From positions 507,918 through 571,917 of the forward strand of contig NZ_LWLE01000012.1 in the NCBI RefSeq assembly GCF_001905125.1: a DNA stretch of 64,000 nucleotides, given 5' to 3'. The position numbers and the translations under genes were made by a program. This document shows, piece by piece, positions 59,737 to 64,000 of the stretch (its first letter is position 1; every line of letters starts with the position of its first letter). The stretch is from Streptomyces sp. TSRI0281 (GTDB taxonomy: Bacteria > Actinomycetota > Actinomycetes > Streptomycetales > Streptomycetaceae). The notes below the pieces were generated by a model that worked only from the letters and a program-made list of their open reading frames with translations, made no database searches and was not told where the DNA came from.

Positions 59737-61620
59737 ATGCTCGATCTGTTGGGGATTGGATTCGGCCCGTCCAATGTGGCGCTGGCCGCTGCCATGGCAG
59801 AGGCGGGAAATCCACCCAGAGCACTCTTCCTGGAGTCCAAAGAGAGATTCGGCTGGCATCCGGGAATGTTGCTGGATGGCGCCCGGATGCAGATTTCCTT
59901 CCTGAAGGACTTAGTGACGCTGCGCAATCCGGGAAGCCCTTATTCTTTCCTTGCGTACCTCAAGGCCAAGGGTCGCCTGGAGGAGTTCGCGAATCTCCGG
60001 GAATTTTATCCCTCCCGTATTGAATTCCAGGACTACCTTCGCTGGGTAGCGGGGCACTTCGAGCACCAGGCTGTCTTCGGGGCGCGCGTGGCGTCGGTCA
60101 GTCCGGACTTCGGCATCGACGGCATGGCGCGCAGCTTCACGGTCAGAGCGGAACTCGCGCATTCCGGGGAGTACGTTACCTATCAGGCGCGCAATGTCGT
60201 GTACGCCCCGGGCGGAACCCCGAATCGGGTCGCAGGTGTGGCTCCGCGTGACGAGCGTGTCATTCATACCGCAGAATTCCTTGAGCGTTTTCCGAAGAGC
60301 TTCCCCGATCGCTCGGCGGATCTGTCGTTCGCCGTGGTCGGCGGCGGTCAGTCCGCCGCGGAGATCATCGAGTACATCCTCGCGAAGTACCCCTTGAGCC
60401 GCGTCCACGCGATTCTCCCCGGATACTCCTTCCGGCCCGCGGACGACAGCCCGTACAGCAACGAGGTCTTCTTCTCCGCCGAGGTCGACGGCCACTTCAC
60501 CGCCCACGACCGCGCAGCTCGGCTGGCGGAGGCGCGCAGCACCAACTACGGCGTCGTGGACCTTGACCTCATCGAAGACCTGTATCGCATGGGCTACGAG
60601 GATCAGGTCCGTGGGAATGTGCCGCGGCTCACGTTCTGCCGGTCCAGCAGGCTGCTGTCGGCGGACGCCGGCCCGTCGGGAATCGAGGTGACCGTCGGTG
60701 GCCCGGAGGGTAGCCGGAGCCTGAACCTGGACGGCCTCGTGCTGGCTACCGGCTATCACCGCGAGCTCGATCCCGAGATGTTCCGGGACGTCATCCCGCA
60801 TCTGCAGCGGAACGAATCAGGTAATTTCCTGGTCAGTCGTGCGTACCGAGCGGACAGCGCACCGGAACTGACGGCAGGCATCTATTTTCAGGGTCTCACG
60901 GAGTTGTCGCACGGTATTGGCGACACCTTGCTCTCGCTCCTGCCCTTCCGGTCCGCCGAGATAGCTGAAGACGTGCGGAAGAGGTCGGAAGTACCCTCGG
61001 CAGATGAGGTGGAATACCCGCCGGCTCGGCATATCGAGCCGGACAGGGCGACCATTCTGGAAACCCTGCAGCGCTTCCCGCTCGCGACGTTGATCTCCTC
61101 GGATGACGAGAGCGAGGTGTTCGCGACGCACCTTCCGCTGATCCTTGACCGGGAACGGGGGGAGCAGGGGGTGCTGTTCGGTCATCTCGACGCCGGAAAC
61201 CCTCAGGTCCCGAATCTCAACGGCCGCCGAGTGCTCGCAGTATTCCACGGTCCGAATTCTTATATATCGCCCAAGGCCTACACGACGGACCAGCTGCCGA
61301 CCTGGAATTACGTAGCTGTCCATGTGCGGGGTCACGTGCGCGTTCTGGAGAACCAGGATCAGGTTGTCTCGGGTCTCGCCAGCATCAGCGAGAAGGCCGA
61401 TCGGTCGGATGGTGCATACCGCTTGGATGAGAACGACTCGCGTATCGAGAAGCTTATCGGCGGCATCGTAGGGTTCGAGCTGGACATCGAATCGTTGACC
61501 GGCCGGTTCAAGCTCTCCCAGGACCGGAACGACGAGGATCGGAAACGTGCTATGGCGGTTCTCCGTGAGGGCGCGGGCGACGAGCACCATGACTTTGTGG
61601 CCCGCATACACCAGCAGTGA
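59737..61620 (+). CDS. Fused ornithine N5-hydroxylase / piperazate synthase
   Basis: A 627-residue two-domain protein. Residues 1-420 form an ornithine/lysine N-hydroxylase (KtzI/PvdA family): FAD motif GIGFGPSN, SFLKDLVTLRNPGSPYSF, NADPH motif VVGGGQSAAEI near 203 and LATGYH near 338. Residues 430-600 match the PaiB-like split-barrel family of KtzT (THLPLILDRE, GHLDAGNPQ, VFHGPNSYISPKAY, WNYVAVHVRGHV). KtzI hydroxylates L-ornithine and KtzT, a heme protein, closes the N-N bond to give L-piperazic acid. Fusion would channel unstable N5-hydroxyornithine. ATG 59737 follows GAGGAGAAGG. One TTA codon is at 59911-59913. Confidence 0.88.
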   Translation: MLDLLGIGFGPSNVALAAAMAEAGNPPRALFLESKERFGWHPGMLLDGARMQISFLKDLVTLRNPGSPYSFLAYLKAKGRLEEFANLREFYPSRIEFQDYLRWVAGHFEHQAVFGARVASVSPDFGIDGMARSFTVRAELAHSGEYVTYQARNVVYAPGGTPNRVAGVAPRDERVIHTAEFLERFPKSFPDRSADLSFAVVGGGQSAAEIIEYILAKYPLSRVHAILPGYSFRPADDSPYSNEVFFSAEVDGHFTAHDRAARLAEARSTNYGVVDLDLIEDLYRMGYEDQVRGNVPRLTFCRSSRLLSADAGPSGIEVTVGGPEGSRSLNLDGLVLATGYHRELDPEMFRDVIPHLQRNESGNFLVSRAYRADSAPELTAGIYFQGLTELSHGIGDTLLSLLPFRSAEIAEDVRKRSEVPSADEVEYPPARHIEPDRATILETLQRFPLATLISSDDESEVFATHLPLILDRERGEQGVLFGHLDAGNPQVPNLNGRRVLAVFHGPNSYISPKAYTTDQLPTWNYVAVHVRGHVRVLENQDQVVSGLASISEKADRSDGAYRLDENDSRIEKLIGGIVGFELDIESLTGRFKLSQDRNDEDRKRAMAVLREGAGDEHHDFVARIHQQ

Positions 61621-61663
61621 ACCGCTCCTCAGCCCCAGCTGACCGGAACTTGGACGAGGAATC

Positions 61664-61843
61664 ATGGAAAACCCTGGCGCATATGTAGTTGTCCGCAACG
61701 TTGAGGAGCAGTACTCGCTCTGGCGCGTCGGTCGACGAATCCCGGACGGCTGGACGGTGGTGGGCGAGCCGGCGGAGAGGGCCGCATGCCTGGATCGTAT
61801 CGAGGAGCTGTGGACGGACATGCGTCCGAAGAGCGCGCGGTGA
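61664..61843 (+). CDS. Short MbtH-like protein
   Basis: A 59-residue MbtH with all three tryptophans: NVEEQYSLWR, IPDGWTVVG and EELWTDMRPKSAR. It lacks the usual N-terminal NPFDD stretch in full (MENPGAYVVV) but keeps the conserved core. ATG 61664 follows GACGAGGA by about four bases. Its stop overlaps the start of the following A-T gene (TGATG), so the two are translationally coupled and it most likely serves that A domain. Confidence 0.93.
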   Translation: MENPGAYVVVRNVEEQYSLWRVGRRIPDGWTVVGEPAERAACLDRIEELWTDMRPKSAR

Positions 61844-63654
61844 TGGCCGGTGCTGTGGGGGAATTCTCGATGAGCAATGCCGAACCGGGCAGTGTGCACG
61901 AGCTGTTCGACCTTCGAGCGACGCAGTCTCCCGAAGCCGTGGCTGTGCGGGCAGAGGGGATGGATCACTCGTACCTCTCGTTGCGGAGTGCCTCTGACAG
62001 CATTGCCGCGGTACTTGTCGAGAAGGGGGTGCTGCCGGGCGATGTCGTGGCCGTCGCCTGCCCAAGGTCGTTCAACCTGATTGCCGGGATGCTGGGCATC
62101 CTCAAGGCGGGTGCGGCGTACCTACCGATCGAGCAAGAACTTCCCGACGCCCGGGTGCGGGGAATGCTCCGTACATCCGGTGCCCGGGTGGTGCTGACCG
62201 GCGGTGCGGGAGCCATGCGCGACTGGGCGGACCTCGGCGTGGTACAGGTGCCCGCAGGTGAGTGCACGCCTGGGCGGCAGGCGCCAGGAATTGCGGTCTC
62301 TCCTACGGTTGCCGCCTATGTGCTGTTCACCTCCGGATCGACCGGGAAACCCAAGGGCGTTGTCTACCCCCATGCAGGCGCGGTGAACCGGCTGCGCTGG
62401 CTCCAGGAGACGTACGGCCTCCGGCCGGGCGACCGGGTGATCCAGAAGACACCCTACGGATTCGACGTATCGTTCTGGGAGTTCTTCTGGCCGCTGTCCG
62501 TGGGTGCCACCCTGGTTTTCGCCTCCGCGGGAGATCACCGGGATCCGGCCCGAGTGGCCGCACTGATCAGGGACGAGCGGATCACTGTCGCCCATTTCGT
62601 TCCGTCGGTTCTGCGCATCTTCCTCGACCAGGAGGACGTGGCGGAGTTCACCTCCTCGCTCCGTCATCTGTTCGCCAGCGGAGAGGCACTCTCCCCCGAA
62701 CTGGCGGAAGCTGTGCACCAGAAGCTGGGTATCCGGGTGGACAACCAGTACGGGCCCACGGAGTCGGGCGAGTGCACCTGGTGGACCTACCGGGAGAACC
62801 ACGGCCATGCCTCGACACCCATCGGGGAAGCCATCCCGGGGTTCCGTACCTACGTCCTCGACGAGCACCTCGGGCGGGTTCCCGACGGTGAGGCCGGTGA
62901 ACTCTTCCTGGGTGGCGACGGGAACCTCGCGCACGGCTACCTGGGGGAGCCTGCCCTCACGGCCCAGAAGTTTCTGCCGGACCCGTTCGGCCCACCCGGT
63001 GAGCGCATGTACCGGACCGGGGACCGGGTCAGGCACGACCCCGAGGCCGGGTTGTTGTACCTGGGCAGGACCGACAGTCAGCTGAAGCTGCACGGCAACC
63101 GCATCGAGACCGGGGAGGTGGAAGCCGCTCTCCGGAAGCTGCCGGGCGTCCGGGAGGCCGCCGTCAAGGTCGTGCCCGACGAGACCGGTGGACGGCTGGT
63201 CGGCTACGTGCTCACGGACTCGCCTTTCAGCCCCGGTGACGCACGGCGTCTTCTCGCCGAGACCCTCGTGGCGGCCGCCGTGCCCTCGCACTACGTGGTA
63301 CTGGACGAGTTCCCCGTGAACCGCAACGGCAAGCTGGACCGTGACGCCCTGCCCGTACACGCGCTCGATGCGGAGGCCGCGAACGGGTCCATGGACGGTG
63401 CCTCGGAGCTGCACGCCGCCGTCGCCGAAGTGTGGGCGGGAGTGACGGGCCGGTCACCGGTGTCGATCGATCAGGAATTCCTGGACTCGGGCGGCAATTC
63501 CCTCAAAGCGGTTCAACTCGTCGGTCGGCTACGCCGGCTGACCGGGCTCGACCTCACCGTGGAGGAGTTCTTCACGGCCGGCACCGTACGTTCCATCGCC
63601 ACAGTCCTCGAGCATCGGTTCGAGAACCTCGATTCCCCCGGGATACCGTCATGA
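61843..63654 (+). CDS. NRPS A-T didomain protein
   Basis: A 603-residue adenylation-carrier protein: LFTSGSTGKPKGV (A3), FDVSFWEFFWPL (A4), NQYGPTESGEC (A5), MYRTGDRV (A7), RTDSQLKLHGNRIETGEVE (A8), NRNGKLDR (A10), and the carrier serine in DSGGNSLKAVQL near residue 550. Specificity residues read D-V-W-H-F-S-Q-E-C: the first six resemble serine-type codes, the last three do not, so the substrate is uncertain. ATG 61843 overlaps the MbtH stop; ATG 61870 with GGGGGA upstream is an alternative. It lacks a C domain, so it may be the loading module, passing its residue to the C domain encoded next. Confidence 0.93.
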   Translation: MAGAVGEFSMSNAEPGSVHELFDLRATQSPEAVAVRAEGMDHSYLSLRSASDSIAAVLVEKGVLPGDVVAVACPRSFNLIAGMLGILKAGAAYLPIEQELPDARVRGMLRTSGARVVLTGGAGAMRDWADLGVVQVPAGECTPGRQAPGIAVSPTVAAYVLFTSGSTGKPKGVVYPHAGAVNRLRWLQETYGLRPGDRVIQKTPYGFDVSFWEFFWPLSVGATLVFASAGDHRDPARVAALIRDERITVAHFVPSVLRIFLDQEDVAEFTSSLRHLFASGEALSPELAEAVHQKLGIRVDNQYGPTESGECTWWTYRENHGHASTPIGEAIPGFRTYVLDEHLGRVPDGEAGELFLGGDGNLAHGYLGEPALTAQKFLPDPFGPPGERMYRTGDRVRHDPEAGLLYLGRTDSQLKLHGNRIETGEVEAALRKLPGVREAAVKVVPDETGGRLVGYVLTDSPFSPGDARRLLAETLVAAAVPSHYVVLDEFPVNRNGKLDRDALPVHALDAEAANGSMDGASELHAAVAEVWAGVTGRSPVSIDQEFLDSGGNSLKAVQLVGRLRRLTGLDLTVEEFFTAGTVRSIATVLEHRFENLDSPGIPS

Positions 63655-64000
63655 GTGAGCCCCTGTCCCTGCTCGACCGGCTCCGGCAGGCACCACCCGC
63701 GGCCGGGTTCCCCAAGCGAAGGACGGCCGACCGGGCCCCGGCATCGGCGGCGCAGCGCCGGCTCTGGTTCCTCGCGGAAGCCGACGAGAGCACCGTTCCG
63801 TACCACGTGCCCGTGGCCTTCCACATCGACGGCCCATTGGATGCCGAGGCTTTGGAGCGCGGTGTCTCCCTGGTCGTCGAACGCCACGAGGCGCTCCGCA
63901 CAGCGCTGGTCGTCGACGCCGATGGCCTTCGCCAGGAGATATCCGAACCGTCGCCCGTTGTGGTTGAGCGCAGGAACGCGGAGTCCGTCGACGATTTCCT
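63651..64000 (+). CDS. NRPS, N-terminal condensation domain (3' end outside window)
   Basis: The ATG at 63651 overlaps the previous stop (ATGA), and the frame stays open to the end of the window. After a 30-residue lead it shows the C1 motif SAAQRRLWFLAEAD, then YHVPVAFHIDGPLDAEALERG and VVERHEALRTAL (C2 region), typical of an NRPS condensation domain. It follows the A-T protein and should continue the piperazate-containing assembly line. Confidence 0.93.
   Translation, partial: MSEPLSLLDRLRQAPPAAGFPKRRTADRAPASAAQRRLWFLAEADESTVPYHVPVAFHIDGPLDAEALERGVSLVVERHEALRTALVVDADGLRQEISEPSPVVVERRNAESVDDF

Overview
The window is high-GC actinomycete DNA, most likely Streptomyces or a close relative. The evidence is strong G/C bias at third codon positions, SARP, LAL and StrR-type pathway regulators, rare TTA leucine codons placed mainly in regulatory and biosynthetic genes, and short spacings or ATGA/GTGA overlaps inside operons. 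Almost all of it is specialised-metabolite DNA. Two or three non-ribosomal peptide (NRPS) systems lie side by side. No rRNA, tRNA or CRISPR array was seen.

Region A (1-18.5 kb). The 3' end of an NRPS with a threonine-type adenylation (A) domain and a thioesterase converges on a minus-strand operon of a discrete A domain, an O-methyltransferase, a cytochrome P450 and a discrete carrier protein. That set looks like a tailoring line for a carrier-bound amino acid. Divergent from it are hmaS, hmo and hpgT, which make 4-hydroxyphenylglycine. They run into an unusual seven-gene block: NeuB-like synthase, SDR, single-chain transketolase, RraA-like protein, RmlD-like reductase, HAD phosphatase and lysine-6-aminotransferase-like enzyme. 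The block ends with an MbtH gene and a perfect 19-bp terminator hairpin. It reads like a route to a 3-deoxy-ulosonic-acid-derived amino building block, which I cannot match to a known pathway.

Region B (18.9-28.7 kb) is regulatory. It holds a LuxR-type LAL regulator, a large SARP with four TTA codons, two small transthyretin-fold proteins that have lost the usual N-terminal histidine, a 23-residue ORF behind SARP-like direct repeats, and a StrR-type activator with a near-perfect StrR operator inside its own coding sequence.

Region C (28.7-36.8 kb) combines a 2-oxopentenoate hydratase / acylating aldehyde dehydrogenase / 4-hydroxy-2-oxovalerate aldolase trio with an ACP, an aminotransferase and a LnmK-like acyltransferase/decarboxylase. 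The set suggests aldol-based construction of a non-proteinogenic amino acid. cysC-cysD-cysN (PAPS supply) follow.

Region D (36.9-55.9 kb) is a minus-strand NRPS operon: divergent MbtH-like protein, A*-A(Phe)-MT-T, luciferase-like monooxygenase, C-A-T-C-A-T-E and C-A-T-TE. A divergent MFS exporter lies beside it. The assembly line would build a tetrapeptide starting from a methylated Phe.

Region E (56.2-59.7 kb) looks like chromosomal filler: a UbiA-type prenyltransferase, an MpaB-family protein, a pentapeptide-repeat protein and a decayed IS630-type transposase. Region F (59.7 kb to the end) opens another NRPS cluster with a fused ornithine N-hydroxylase/piperazate synthase, a 59-residue MbtH, an A-T protein and the start of a C-domain NRPS, so its product probably contains piperazic acid.
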